This document shows, piece by piece, positions 22,742-35,235 of a DNA stretch of 64,000 nucleotides. Source of the stretch: Anaeramoeba flamelloides (lineage: Eukaryota > Metamonada > Anaeramoebidae); assembly GCA_027625915.1 (NCBI GenBank), contig JANTQA010000012.1, forward strand, positions 5,540,501-5,604,500. The letters run 5' to 3'. The notes beneath the pieces were generated by a model. The model was not told the origin of the DNA, searched no databases, and saw only the letters and a list, made by a program, of their open reading frames with translations. Every line of letters begins with the position of its first letter. Position 1 is the first letter of the stretch. A program made the position numbers and the translations under genes.

Positions 22742-25700
22742 CTAAAGGTTTCAAAATTTTGAAAATTAATAAAAAAAAAATTGGATCTCATTTGTTACAA
22801 AACCTAGAGAGATCTTGAAAGATCAACTTTTGTTAAAATTGTTGTATTTGCAGAGACTAGTAAACTGAATTTCATCATAAATGGCCCAATTTTTTTTTAT
22901 TTTTTTTATTTTGCTTTTTTTTTATTTTATTTTGAGGTGAAAAACCAATATTTCTAGTGTATAGAACTGAATATTAACATTGTAATTTTTTTATTATAAT
23001 AGATAACTTCAACATATAAAAATATTTATTTTCAAAATTTGATTTTTAATTGGGCCAATGTTTTTGAAATGGAGTTTATTAAAAAATCATGACCGTCTTC
23101 GCAATAATAATGATTACCTCAGTTGATGTTCTAATACTTTTATCGGATCAGCTCAACGAGTTCAAAATTTAACAATAAGTTCAAAAATTTTGTTTTTGCT
23201 CCTTAATTTTTACGCCAAAAAAAAAAAATATTTTTTGGAATACTTTGATTTTTTTATTCACATTTATTCAATTTTAGGTGGAGTGGATAAATAAACATAT
23301 CATCGTTTTTTTCTTTTTTTTTGTTGAAAATGAAAGAAAAAAATTAAAAATTTTTTCAAAAAAATTTGCATTTAGAAAGATTGAAAGCAAGGGAAACAGT
23401 AGATATGGGAAAATAAATATAGTCAGAGAGTTTTTAATAGAAATAGAATTTCTTATTATAATGTTTTTTTTTTATTTGATGTAATTAATAAATAATTTAT
23501 ACAAAGAATTTGTAATTGAGATTCTCTTTAAAATTGCCTTTTTTCAAAAAAACAAAAGTTTCAAAAATTTATCAGTAATATTTTTTTTTTTTACTTCTCT
23601 TCAAAATTAGAATTTACATTACGTAAAAGAATTAAACTAGGTATTTTTTTTTGAAACCAAATTAAAAAAAAAATAATAATAATAAATCACGATTTTTTTA
23701 GGAATATTTATATTGGTTAATTCTAGAAAAAAAAATTTTTTTTTAGATAAGACTCTACTAATTATGAGTATTATTGACTTTTTCTCTTTCTTCTTGTTCT
23801 TTGGTAAATAATTATTTTAGTTTTTCGTTTAAGTCTCTAAATATATATATATAATAAAAGAGACAGATATAAAGAAGAAATGTGATTTTGTTTTCGATCT
23901 TAATTAACCAGTTATTTATTTTATTATTAAAAAAAAAATAGAATTCAAAAGGTGTTGTTATTGGAGATGTTATTTATTGTGAGAGTTTAAAGACGTACGA
24001 AGAAAATAGCTTTTTAAAAATGTTGTAATTTTAGAAAAAGTTGATTTTTTAGCTGATGATAATTGATTTTAATACTTTTATTAGAATTTAAAAAATTCGG
24101 TCTAGTTTTAATGACTTAAAAAAAATGAATAAAATAACTTTTTTGAATTTTTTCAATTATATTTTTATTTTTTTTTTTAATTAATTATTTTTAATTGAAG
24201 ATTTTCACCTTTCAACAAATAATTAGTCCTGTAATTTGACTCATTGTTTAAACAACAATCAAAATATTTTTCTTTCTAAGTGTTATAAATATCACCCTTT
24301 CGAGAAAAAAACATTGCTTATTTTCTCAACTTGACACAAATAAGGACAAATACTATTCTTATTAATTTATTATTATTTTTTTTTTGGATAGTTTTTAGTT
24401 ATAAGGTATTACCAAAAAAACATGGCATTTTTTTTACATTTCATAAAAAATATCTTTTTCAATTAATCTGTTGAAAATAGAAAAATAAGCCAATTATTAA
24501 TATTTATTGGATCAATGACTATGTAATTTCTTTCAAAATAAGTTACTTGAAATATTTTCCAAAAATAGAAGAACAAATAAAATAGTCTTTAGAGAAAAAA
24601 ATGAAGGAATAATTTTAATAAAAAACTGGAAATATGGACAGGGTAAAAATACTTTTTGAAATAATCAAAAACATTTCTATATTTTTCATTATATTTGATT
24701 ATTTGTCGAGATTAAACAAATTATGAAAAAAATTTTTAAAATCAAAAAGAAAATAATTAATTGCAATTTTTACTGATCAAAAGAATCAGATAAAATTGAG
24801 AATAGAATATTTAATATATTTAGTTAAGTAAGTACATATTAACATACAAATTGAATTATTATAAAGAATCAGTAAATTGTAGTTAATGATTGTGGATATT
24901 TAAATAGTTATATCGCTATTATTTTTAAGAAAGATATTTTAAAATAAATTTTCCCTACTTTTTGGGAAATATCTTACAAAGATTTTTGTTTGAATATCAA
25001 TTCCTAAATGTTACAATGCATTTAATCTGTAAAATTTCAACAAAAAAAATATTATACATAAAAAATTATTTTTAATCATCTACTTTTACAAAATGTTGAC
25101 AAATTATACGAAGAAAGAACCCAAACAAAGAAAAATAATTAAAATCAAGTAAAATCTAATTAACTTTCAGATTTTGAGATAATAAATTTGATTCTAAAAA
25201 GAATTATTTTCTTAGCCAACTGAAAACTTCAAATTGAAAAAAATTCTTTCAATTTAATTTCATTACCTTTTATCGTGATAAAGATAATTTTGTTTTTTGG
25301 TTTGATTGATTAGAAAAAATTATTTTCTTTATAATTTCGCCTATTTATAAACAATATTTGAGTTAAAGAGATTTTCTACACGATATATTTGACATTAGGA
25401 TAAGGATATTGGTATTTAAGGCAAAAATATTTTGATAATCTGTATAGATTGTAATACATCAAAAAAATCAAGATAAATAATATCAAACATTAATGTGGTA
25501 GATTTTTTACAAATACACACCACCAAAACTTAATTTAGAATTTTTTTTAATTAATTTTCCCAACAAAAATATAGAAGTTAACATATTGCATTTCAACTAA
25601 AAAACATAATTTTTAGAAATCACAAATGTACTATTTATTGAAAATAAATGGAATATAAAATTTTCATTCAGACTTTCAAAAAAAGATTTAAAAATCATAT

Positions 25701-27057
25701 ACATTTCAAATTTTTAATCCTAAAAACAATCTTAAATTATTAATTTTCTTGTTTTAGAATTGGGGGATTTGATGATTTATTTTAATTTTTTTTTGAAATG
25801 TGATTTTTTGGGATAGCTAAATGAAAATTTTGATCTGTTTATTACACAATTAACAGTAATTATTTTTTTATTTATTAATGAAAAAAAAAATTGTCCCTGA
25901 TTATAAATTTTTTGTTCCAATAAAACTTTTAACAAGTTAAAAAAATAAAATGTTTTTAAACAAGTTATACTTTAGTAATAAAACTAATTCCATTATGAAT
26001 TATTTTATTCATGATTTTGATTTTTCAAACCTTTTTTAATCAAAACTAAAATTCTGACTCAGCTGAAGACCGAAAATAACAAGTATCCACACCAAATACA
26101 AAACAACAAAAATTTCAAAATAATCTATAATTTGACTCTATATTTTCGGAAAAATATAACAATTAGATTGATAAATAATATTTTGATCATCGAGTCAAAT
26201 TTTTAATAAAAATAGATTTTTTACTAATCAATCCACCTTCAAATCAACATTTAAGAAAGATATTATTCAACTTTGAAGTTTTGTAGATTGATTACTCAAT
26301 GTTTAAAAATAGTAGAGTAATCGATATTATTCGTGACACTCTTGAGGTTTTTTTTTACCCCAAAACTTATTTTAAATATAAAAATTTCCTTCTCTTGGAT
26401 AAAGTTACAGTACTGTTAATTGCAAAATAAAAAGATCAAAATTTTCAGTCAGCTTTCCAAAAATAAATCACACGCTTCAAAGAATTAAAACAAATCATCA
26501 AAGTATCCAATTTTAATAGGGGAATTAATGATTTAAGCTTGTTTGTAGAATTAAAAATTCGAAAGGTTATGAGATTTATAAATTCTTTTTTTGGAAAGTT
26601 GAATGAAAAATTAGAACCATTTATTATGAAACAAATAGTATGTCTGGTGTTTGCTTATAATTATCATCAGAGCCTTACGATTAAATGTGTTCACTAAAAA
26701 ATAAAATAACTGTGACGTTTTTTATTTACATGTTAACTTTTAACTTTTACCTTACTGAAATAAAGATCAACCAATAGATAATTTTCAAGGAAAAAGTGGA
26801 AATTCGTTCACAAAAAATGACAGATTTCGTCTAAACTCTTGTTTCAATTGTATTTGCAAATTCCCAATAAAATTGAATAATTTTTGAAATGATTCAAACT
26901 CAACCAAATGCATCTAATATTCATTTTTCAGCTTGTTTGCAAGATATCTCTGAAGAGATTCAGGACACGTTTTAACAAGTATTCAAGACTAATTTTTATT
27001 TTTTACTACTTGTTTATTTTTGAAGCCAAAATCAGAACAAATCATAAATTTCCAAAA
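22742..27057. other. Intergenic, no gene seen
   Basis: It contains MITE-like element A copy 1 (22861-23078). Beyond that the stretch to 27057 is A/T-rich without a supported frame; a 68-codon frame at 23278-23484 is low-complexity. The last ~150 bases before 27058 are the probable 5' leader of the next gene. Confidence 0.55.
22861..23078 (+). mobile_element. MITE-like element A, copy 1
   Basis: About 218 bp. The left end is TAAACTGAATTTCATCATAA and the right end, reversed, is TAAACTCCATTTCAAAAACA. Both arms then reach ATGGCCCAATT or TTGGCCCAATT. TA lies at both ends, as expected for Tc1/mariner-type insertions. Other copies are at 51218-51424 (same orientation) and from 63881 (inverted). Confidence 0.75.
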
Positions 27058-30000
27058 ATGACAAACACAAATGGGAAAGAGTATTTTTCTTTCTTACAGC
27101 AATTAGAAAATCTTGATCAAAATTCCAAATCTGGATTGAGTGATGATTATTTGTTTGCCTTACAACTCCAACAAATTGAACAAATGGAGAAAGTAACCAA
27201 AACTCATACCAATTCAAACCAAAAACAGAATCGATACAGTCCCCAAAAGCAGCAGCAAAACAACCACCAATACCATCAGCGAAACAACCCCCGAAAGCAG
27301 GTACCAAACAATCACAAAAAAAAACTTGGAAAAAAAAAAAAAAAAAGGGATCGGAGAAATAAAACAAGACCAAGGGTGCACACACCTAATATCCCAAGTT
27401 ATTTACTTGAGCTTCAGTTAGAAGAACAAAAGTATGAAAAGAAAAAAAAAATTGAACGGGAAAAGAAATTAGAACAATTACATAAAAACGATCCAGATTT
27501 TTTATTTGCCTTAAAATTACAAGAAGAAGAATTTAAACCCAAGAATAAGAAGAACAATAATTTGGGTAATGATCAAAACAAGGAAAGAATACAATCCAAA
27601 CAAGAAAATAAATTGATTCAAAATAAAGAGATCAGAAACAAAAGTCGACCAAAGAATAATACACAATTAGAAAACGAAAAAGATTTGAGTAACAACATCC
27701 AAAATACTAAACAAACAAACGAAGAGAAAAATGAAAAAAAAGGTTTGGAAAAAAGCACAAACAATGAAGTAAAAGAAAAAACAATTCCGAAAACTTTGAT
27801 AGATAACGATGAAATATTTGCACTCAAATTACACAAAGAAGAATTAGAAAAACAAAAACTCTTTTATTGTGGGGTAAGTCTCTAATTTTTTGTTTTGCCC
27901 AAGGTACGTATCTTCGCTAACTGATAAGTAACTATTGGAAAACAATATCTTTAAAATCAGCAATTTGTTTGTTTATTCTGGTACATATTCGCAAAAATTG
28001 ATGTATTAATAGTCCAAGTTTTTGTACTAAATTTGTCTTTTTTCCGAAAAAAAAGAAACCTTTACTGATCTACCCTGACTGGAGAGTTTTCTGGTAAAAG
28101 GACCTGAAGTTTCGAATCACAAAAAGTTCCATATAATAATCAAATAAAAATGTTTGGGGAAGAAACATAAATTTGAAAATCGAAAATAATTTTTCAGAAA
28201 TCAAAAAAAAAACAAATCCAAACATTTTTATTCGATTTCTAAATTGAATTTTTTGCCATTAGAAATCTTTACTTTTTTGACAAATGTACCCCCAGTGGGG
28301 AACACATAAAAAGTTTAATGGCTTTTGATCATTTTCTTTGGAACTGCCCATTCTCATGAAAAAAATCGAAAAATTTGGGTGAAAGAATTAATCCAAATAA
28401 ACAAAAAGAATAAAAATAATATCAAAAATATTATTCGAAAGAAAGACTTGTTATTAACCTTGTCATTAGTTAATGATAAAGAAAATTATGATTCTTTATT
28501 AAAATTTCTAAACAAAAATTGAGAAATTAGGGCTATGCTGTGGAGTGCCTGTCAAGTGCCTGTCAAGTGCCTGTCAAGTGCCTGTCAAGTGCCGTCAAGT
28601 GCCGTTAGTCTTTGGCTTTCCCAGAATTCAAAAGAATGGAAAAAAATCAAAGATTTTACTCAATTCTTTTAAATTTTGGAAATGCTAACAGCTTTTTTTT
28701 TGAATTTTTCTATTTTATTTGTGAAGTGTTCTAGGTTTTTTTGAGTTTTTTGAAATAAACAGAAAATTTTAATAAATTTTCGGTTTATTTCAAAAGTTAA
28801 AAAAACCTAACGAAAATCTATTGATTTTACACATAAACAGAAAACTCAAGAAAAACTAACGAAAATCAATGTATTTTCCTAATACATAGAAAACCTCAAA
28901 AAAAACCTAGAACACTTCACAAATAAAATAGAAAACCTTAAAAAAACCTAGAAAACTTAACAAATAAATAGAAAACTCAAAAATACCTTATTAAATCTAT
29001 TGATTTTAAATAAATAAATAGAAAACTCAAAAAACCTAACGAAAACCAATAGATTTTCCAAATAAACAGAAAACATAAGCAAAAAAATCTAGAACACTTC
29101 ACAAATAAATAGAAAACCTCAAAAAAAACCTAGAACACTTCACAACAAAACAGAAAGCCTCAAGAAAAGCTAACTGCATTTTTTTTTTTTTAATTTAAGA
29201 AATAAACTGAAAATTTATTTAATTTTCAGTTTATTTCTTAAATTAAAAAAAAAAAAAAACAACTAAAACTGCCTAGTTTTTGCAGAATTCAAAAGAATTG
29301 AATACAATCTATGATTTTACTCCATTCTTTTAAATTCTGGAAAACCTAACTACTGTAAGAGGAAATTAATTTTCTCCCTTCAAAATAAAAAAAGAAAAAA
29401 TCAAAAAAGTTTTATCGTTTTTGGAAAAATTTCAAATTTAGTACAAAAAAATTTAATATAAAGGTTTGAGCAATTATGGTGAATTTTTTTTTTTCTGAAA
29501 TGGAAAAAAACTTTTTAGTAATTTTTATGAGGATTTAACACCAATCAAAAACCAACCAACCTATGATGTATGATCGATCTCCAAAAATCAACAACTAAAG
29601 ATGAGAACATTTTTAGAAAAAAGCGCCAAAGAGTGACACTCAATTTCCAATTCGAATCGTTGTGAATTACAATTTTGAAAACAACTATGGTAGTTTTGAA
29701 GTGCCGCTCTTTGGTGCTTTTTGAGATCTCGGTGATGTTTTTTTTTCTTTTTTTTCGTTTTTCAAATGAAGTTATTATTATCGTAAGAATATTACATAAT
29801 CATTACTTGGTCAAATTTAGAGGGTTACTAAATAACCACAAATCAGATTAAATCGAATTAAATTGATTGCGAACTTCAAGAAAGCAAATTGTTTCAAATT
29901 AAAGAAATTTAACCTCATTTGGAAATAGAAAATGAGAAAAGATGAATTTTTTTTTAAATTTTGATTTTTAGAAATTGAGAACTCTTGAAAACTTATTTTT

Positions 30001-31716
30001 CTTTTAATTAAATTTTTTGTCAAAGAGATCCAATGGAATTTTTTTTTTTTGTTATTTGAATTTTTTCAACCAAAATAGGGCTATTTCACAATACCCTTTT
30101 TGGTCTCAGTTCACCCCTTGAGTATGGAGTAAATTCACGGTAAATGACTAGACCCTTAACGAATAATTTTTACAATAAAATACAAATAAAAAACAATAAT
30201 TTTTTCATACTTTTTTTTTTTATTTTATTAAATTATTATCAATGTATAAACAAAATTAGATTTGCAATAAACATCATAAGGGCGAAACATTTTTTGAATT
30301 AAACTGTTCACATAGATTTTGCATTGAATGCGGAATCGATTATGTACTTAAAGGCCCCCCTAAAAATGAATCCCTGTGTTGCCCAACATGTAAAAAAAAT
30401 GAACTTTTTACGCCTATAGATCCAAAAAATCTACTTCAACTTGGATTCGATGAAAAAGAAAGCAATCAAATCTTTGTATCTTATTTAATTAAGCAGAACC
30501 CCGATCAATATATCTATTGTCCGAACTTGTCGTGTAATAAGGTCTTAGAGAACACTGGTGTTTTACGGGTTTTTTGCCCTTACTGTTCAATTGAGTTCTG
30601 TAGCAGTTGCCAAACAAAATGGCATGATGGCTTAACCTGTGATGAATTTTTTGAAGAAGATCTTAATCAAGGCGGCGGCCTTTCTGGGGTGTTGCGGGAA
30701 AATCCATATGTTGTTGATTTAATCATTTCAACAACCTTTCTTGCTGCAGTATCAAATAGAAGTAGATTAATATTCAAACCTTTCCCAACTATTATTTCAC
30801 CAAAGAGAAACCCGGATTTGATTAAAACTATACTCCTAAATATACCCCCTGTATTAGAAATGCAGAAAGCTGCAAAATCTGAAAATAGTATTAAAACTTT
30901 TTTAGATTATTCCGATAAAAGAGCATACAAATTGTTAAGATGGCTATTAATTACAAATAAAGTTTCTCTTAAGGTTTTAAGATCTGATCAAACTTTAAAA
31001 TCTTTTAATTCAAACCATCAATTTAAATTTACAAAAAACAATTCATTAGAAGTTCGAAAATTTAATGATATGAAAAGAAATTGCTCAGAGTGTGCTTATG
31101 CCTTTCATGGGAGTTCTGCTGAAAATTGGTATTCGATTATGAGGTATTTCTTCTTCTTCTTATTTATTTTTGTTTTCTATTTGAAGTCTGGGAAAACTTA
31201 TTTGATTTTTTTTTGGTATTTCTTTTCCGTCAAAAAAGATAGATTAATAATTCAAAATAAATTAAAAGAAATAAATCTCGATGAATTAATTTTAAAACAA
31301 AACAGTTTGAAATTAAACAGCATTCCAAAAATTGTTACTTCCATGAAAAAGTAAATTGAAAAAAAAAAATATCCTTTAGTATTCAAGAATAACAAATAAT
31401 TAAATCTGATTTGTAATTCACTTTTAAATCATTCAAAATATATCAAAAGCCGGATATTTTAAAAATAAAAACTATAAAAACTAAAAACTAAAAAAAAAAT
31501 GTGAGTCACAATTTTTGAAATGAACATAACAGATTTTTGATTACTGAACTTTCACTGAAAAAAATTTTGACAAGAAGATTTTTTGCTAATAATTCAATTC
31601 ATTTGAAAAGAAATTACATCGTCTCAATTTTCTTAGTGATTATTTGTCTCTTAGAAGATCTTTTTTTTTTCTACATGATCTTTCGTAAACAAAAAAAGGA
31701 TCAAAAGAAAATAAAG

Positions 31717-31759
<43 letters not shown>

Positions 31760-32970
31760 AAAAAAAAAACAAAGAAAAACAAAAGAAAAAAAAAATTTGA
31801 AAAAGCAAAACAAAAATTTGAAAAATTAGAAAAAATGATTCTGATCCAAAAATTTGAAAATATTTTTTTGATAAGAATAAGTAATAAACCCTCAAAACAA
31901 CTTCCATAAACATTATAAAGTGAGTCAAAATTTTTGAAATCTAGTTTATTTCCCTTGAATAATCATGAAATATATGATTTTACGCTTAAATTTCCTTTAA
32001 GGGAATTTAGGTAAAAGTATATTTAGAGTATAATTTACACCAGTTCTTCAATAATAATAAACTAATTTGATTTTTCTCATCTTATTTTCAAATAGCATCT
32101 TTTTTGAAAATTAACTGAGATTTTGTGTCTTGTGTTTTATATAGTAACTTCAACAATAGTATTTATTGAAAGAATTTGTTTTTGAGATTAAATTTAAATT
32201 CCATGATTATCAAAAACCTGTTTTGAACATCAAAAATTAGGAGATTTTAAATTTATTCTTTGCAAAATTACAGAAATGTAGCTCTAATAAATTTCCATTA
32301 AGGTTATTTTCATAATTCTTTTCCAGGTTATTTTGAAACTCTTCTTTTATTATCTGTCATTATATATAACAAAATATTTAATTTTCTAAATACGTAAAAA
32401 AATAATTGTAATGGATAACTTTACATTAATTTTTAATGTTTTGAGAATTTGAGTTAAAAAAATTTTTTTTCGTTTTTTAATTTTTCAACAATGTCGAATA
32501 AACACTAACAATTTAATTAATTTTTTAATTTACTTATTTTGTTTTTTTCTCATCAATATCCCCATTGTAATAGATATGGCTTAAAAAACTGTTCGAATAC
32601 AGAACTTATGATGAATGGTGCTGCCCGTGGACCTGGTATATATTTAGCCTCAATGCCAACGACATCTATTTCTTATTCGAGAACACAACGCAATTGGCCA
32701 CATTCAATAATCTCAAAAAATAATTTTTCTTGTTTGTCTATATGCGATGTTATTCTTGACTCATGCGTTAAGAAAGATAATTCTGTGGTAGTAATACGAG
32801 ATAACAATAAAGTTGTTCTAAAAATGTTAATTATTAACCCACGCATAAATTCCAGTTTTGATTCCTATGAAAATTTCAATCATCTCAATAGAATTTTTGG
32901 TTATGATAAAAATAGAGTCCGTATAGATGAAATAATTGTTAGACATACACCAAAAAGAAAAATGAGAAAG

Positions 32971-33006
<36 letters not shown>

Positions 33007-33033
33007 AAAAAAAAGAAAGTAAAAAATCTATAA
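27058..33033 (+). CDS. MIU-like repeats, RING, IBR and PARP6/8-like ADP-ribosyltransferase fusion, 3 exons
   Basis: Predicted exons are 27058-27873, 30260-31143 and 32574-33033 (GT-AG introns, phases 0 and 2), giving 719 residues. Exon 1 encodes an Asn/Lys-rich region with four related motifs of the type D(D/E)xxFALxLQxEE (for example DDYLFALQLQQIE at 29-41 and FLFALKLQEEEF), which resemble ubiquitin-binding MIU helices. Joining exons 1 and 2 completes the first zinc pair, C271-G-I-C274. The RING continues CSHRFCIEC and CCPTC (to 316), and the IBR ligands are C359, C364, C378, C381, C386, C389, H394 and C399. No RING2 with its catalytic Cys is visible. The PARP domain follows: RAYKLLRWLLITNK, FHGS with H555, NGLKN-like YGLKNCSN, and NGAARGPGIYLA with Y590, close to human PARP6/8. 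A poly-Lys tail ends the protein. Expected role: ubiquitin-linked ADP-ribosylation. An upstream ATG at 26908 is in frame but the leader looks non-coding. Confidence 0.8.
28325..28522 (+). pseudogene. Coding-like fragment next to repeat C
   Basis: An open frame without its own start context ends VNDKENYDSLLKFLNKN just before the iteron array. A decayed relative in inverted orientation lies near 52760-52860 (product VNDQENYDFLLKFLNK), again directly beside a family C repeat. I do not recognise the parent protein. It lies inside an intron of the host gene. Confidence 0.4.
28520..29360 (+). repeat. Multi-hairpin repeat C, copy 3
   Basis: It opens with ATTAGGGCTATGCTGTGGAG and four copies of GTGCCTGTCAA plus shorter variants (28545-28600). 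It then shows a chain of palindromes whose arms are GAATTCAAAAGAATnGA or TTTAAGAAATAAACTGAAAA, with AAAATCnATTGATTTT-like centres. It ends near CCTAACTACTGTAAGAG. Its position inside intron 1 means it would be transcribed. Confidence 0.7.
29617..29725. mobile_element. MITE-like element I
   Basis: About 110 bp with inverted ends: AAAAAGCGCCAAAGAGTGAC on the left and, reversed, AAAAAGCACCAAAGAGCGGC on the right. No coding frame. Confidence 0.65.
31228..31354 (+). pseudogene. Coding-like fragment inside intron 2
   Basis: The product includes KEINLDELILKQNSLKLN. Related DNA in the same orientation lies near 59190-59270 in the large intron of the dynein gene on the other strand (shared GATGAATTAATTTTAAA-type words). 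The parent gene is unknown. Confidence 0.35.
31360..31948 (+). mobile_element. MITE-like element B, copy 2
   Basis: It matches 8063-8884 inverted: CTGATTTGTAATTCACTTTT, GTGAGTCACAATTTTTGAAA, AATGATTCTGATCCAAAAAT and the right end ATTTTTGAAATCTAGTTTA. It lacks the nested M element. Its outer left end is worn, and a long poly-A/AAG tract expands the middle. Confidence 0.65.
31950..32085 (+). repeat. Repeat H, copy 1
   Basis: It contains GATTTTACGCTTAAATTTCC, a small palindrome around CTTTAAGGGAA and TTTAGAGTATAATTTACAC. An inverted copy lies at about 59925-60065, and a shorter match near 60550. Confidence 0.6.
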
Positions 33034-34299
33034 TTAGGCTAATAATTTTCTTTTGGGTAACTTCAAAGCTAAAAACCATAATTTGTATTTCAAAAGGTAT
33101 TTATTATTTTACCAAAATTATTGTAGAAGTTTTTTTGACAAAATAGTGTATTTTGTGTTATCATGGATCCTCAAAATATTATCAATAAATTTATGATAAT
33201 TTGAAATCCTTATTAATCCACCTATATTGCAAGAAATCAAAAAAAATCATAATAATAATAAAATTATTTTAAATCTGAATTAGATTTTTTCTTTTAGTAT
33301 TTTTTATTAATTTTTGAAAATTACTAACAAATTTCACATTAATTTAAAATCAAATGAATAATTAATAATCAATTCTGAAAAGATGCTGAGTCAATAATAG
33401 ATGAGTTTTAAAAAAAAAAAAAAAAAAAAAACGGTGTGCTGTCTTTACGAGTTAAACAATAATTGAGAAATTTTCAATCTTTATTTTGTGATTGGTTATA
33501 AAAAACATTTACATCTAGTTGGATTTTCTATGAAATATAAAAACAAGAGAAGAATAATGATAAAATAAAGAATACACCAATAAAACCCAAAATGAAAAAA
33601 AATATTAATAAATCATATCTTTATGTAAATTCACAAAAATGTTTACAACTTTTTTGTTCGCTTTCCCTTTTTGAAAATTTTTGTATGAGTTTTTGATAAA
33701 GAATTTTAAAGACATAAAAACAAGGAAATTTTGTAAATTAGTTAACAAGACTTGTTTTTGAATAAATTTTTTTTTTCACAGTGGGTTGATAAGTCAATAA
33801 AAAATGGAAATTAAACAAAAAAGTTGATAATCTTTTTTTTTTTTTTGAATTTATCAATATAAATTTGAGATTGTTAAAAATACAGAAATAATTTTAAATA
33901 AATTAGAAATTTTTATAAAATAATGTGATAACGTTCAAAAAATAGAAGATCAAGCAGTCCAAAAGTTATCACGAATTGTTCAATTAATCAAATTTAATTG
34001 CTAATATAGTTTTATAAAAGAAAATGAATATGAGGACGAAGAAAATTGATCTTGTTAAAACAAATCGAAAACATAAATGAGTTAATAAAAACAATTTTCT
34101 TGTAACATTGAACATAAAAAATCTTGTTATTCCAAGCTTTTATTTTATTATCATTATCACCCAATTTTATTGTTTAAAGATATTTTGAAATCTGACAAGT
34201 TGTTATTTTTTTTTCTTATTTAATAATTAATATATTAGTTAATAATAACAAAAAGAAATTCAACAAAAAAAAAAATAAAACAGAAAATTCTTAAATCTC

Positions 34300-35235
34300 T
34301 TTATTTATTTATTGTGAGAAAGGAGTAATCAAAGAAAATTTACTAAATAAAAAGAGAAGAAGAAAAATAATTAAAATATAAAAGTAAAAAAAAATATTAT
34401 ATCATTTACATGATCAAATTAAAAATTATCCACTGTGTTAGATTTTCCAGGATTTGAAAGAATTGAGTAAAATCATTGATTGTACTAAATTATTTCAAAT
34501 TCTGAAAAAACACCGATATTTTTTTTTTTTTTTTTTGAGAAATAAAAAGAAAATTATAGAAATTTTCTTTTTATTTCTCAAATTAAAAAAAGCGCCATTA
34601 GGTTTTCTTGAGTTTTCTGTTTATTTCGAAAATCGATATATTTTCATTAGTTTGTTTTTGAGTTCTCTATTTATTTGGAAAATCAATAAATTTTCGTTAG
34701 GTTTTTTTACTTTTTGAAATAAACCGAAAATTTATAAAAATTTTCTGTTTATTTCAAAAAACTCAAAAAAGCCTAATAAACTTCACAAATAAAATAGAAA
34801 ACCTCAAGATAACCGCAGTTAGGTTTTCCATAATTTAAAAGAATTGAGTTAAATCTTTGATTTTACTCTATTATTTTGAATTCTGGAAAACCTGGGCACT
34901 TTACGGCACTCTAACGCACTTGAAAACACTTCTCCTGAAACAGGAGGAGTAAAAACCCGATAGAAAAATTATAAGTAATAAGTAAGATTCCACAAACTGT
35001 GATTAATAAATTGGTATTCCACTGTCGATAGGTTTTTTTTTTAATTTTAAAGAATGGAGTAAAATCTTTCATTTTGCTCAATTCTTTTGAATCAAAAAAG
35101 AAAAAAAAAAAAACCTAGACACGACTCCAAAAAGTGCAGCACTATGTGCCCGAATTTGTATATTTTTTGACTATTTTAGGAATTTTTTATTTTCCATTTC
35201 TTATTTTCATTTTTTCTTTATTACCTTAAGTTAAA
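34300..35235 (-). repeat. Multi-hairpin repeat C, copy 2 (inverted relative to copy 1)
   Basis: The reverse complement follows 13765-14480 from its left flank (AATAAAGAAAAAATGA) to its right flank (TTGATTACTCCTTTCTCACA). It has extra hairpins in the middle, including one with TTTTGAGAAATAAAAAGAAA arms (about 34525-34600) and one at 34815-34895. Shared internal landmarks include TTACTCCTCCTG and CAAAGTTTGTGGAATC-like words. Confidence 0.7.

Larger units (their letters stand above)
27874..30259 (+). other. Intron 1 of the RING-IBR-PARP gene, repeat-filled
   Basis: It starts GTAAGT and ends ACAAAATTAG. It is about 2.4 kb and carries a coding-like fragment (28325-28522), an 11-bp iteron array, a long multi-hairpin repeat of family C and MITE-like element I. 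Removing it joins the first zinc-ligand pair of the RING, which supports the splice sites. Confidence 0.75.
31144..32573 (+). other. Intron 2 of the RING-IBR-PARP gene
   Basis: It starts GTATTTC and ends CATTGTAATAG. Splicing gives IMR-YGLKN across the junction, which matches the conserved HGS...NGLKN spacing of PARP6/8. The intron contains a coding-like fragment (31228-31354), element B copy 2 and repeat H copy 1. Confidence 0.75.

Noticed and set aside
23278-23484. 68-codon plus-strand frame
   Set aside because: Low-complexity Phe/Lys composition typical of non-coding A/T-rich DNA here.
26908-27057. N-terminal extension of the RING-IBR-PARP protein from the ATG at 26908
   Set aside because: The added 50 residues are unlike the rest and precede a better ATG (MTNTNGKEYF); probably 5' leader.
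28545-28600. CRISPR-like direct repeats
   Set aside because: Units are 10-11 bp without spacers, in a eukaryotic intron; an iteron array of repeat C.
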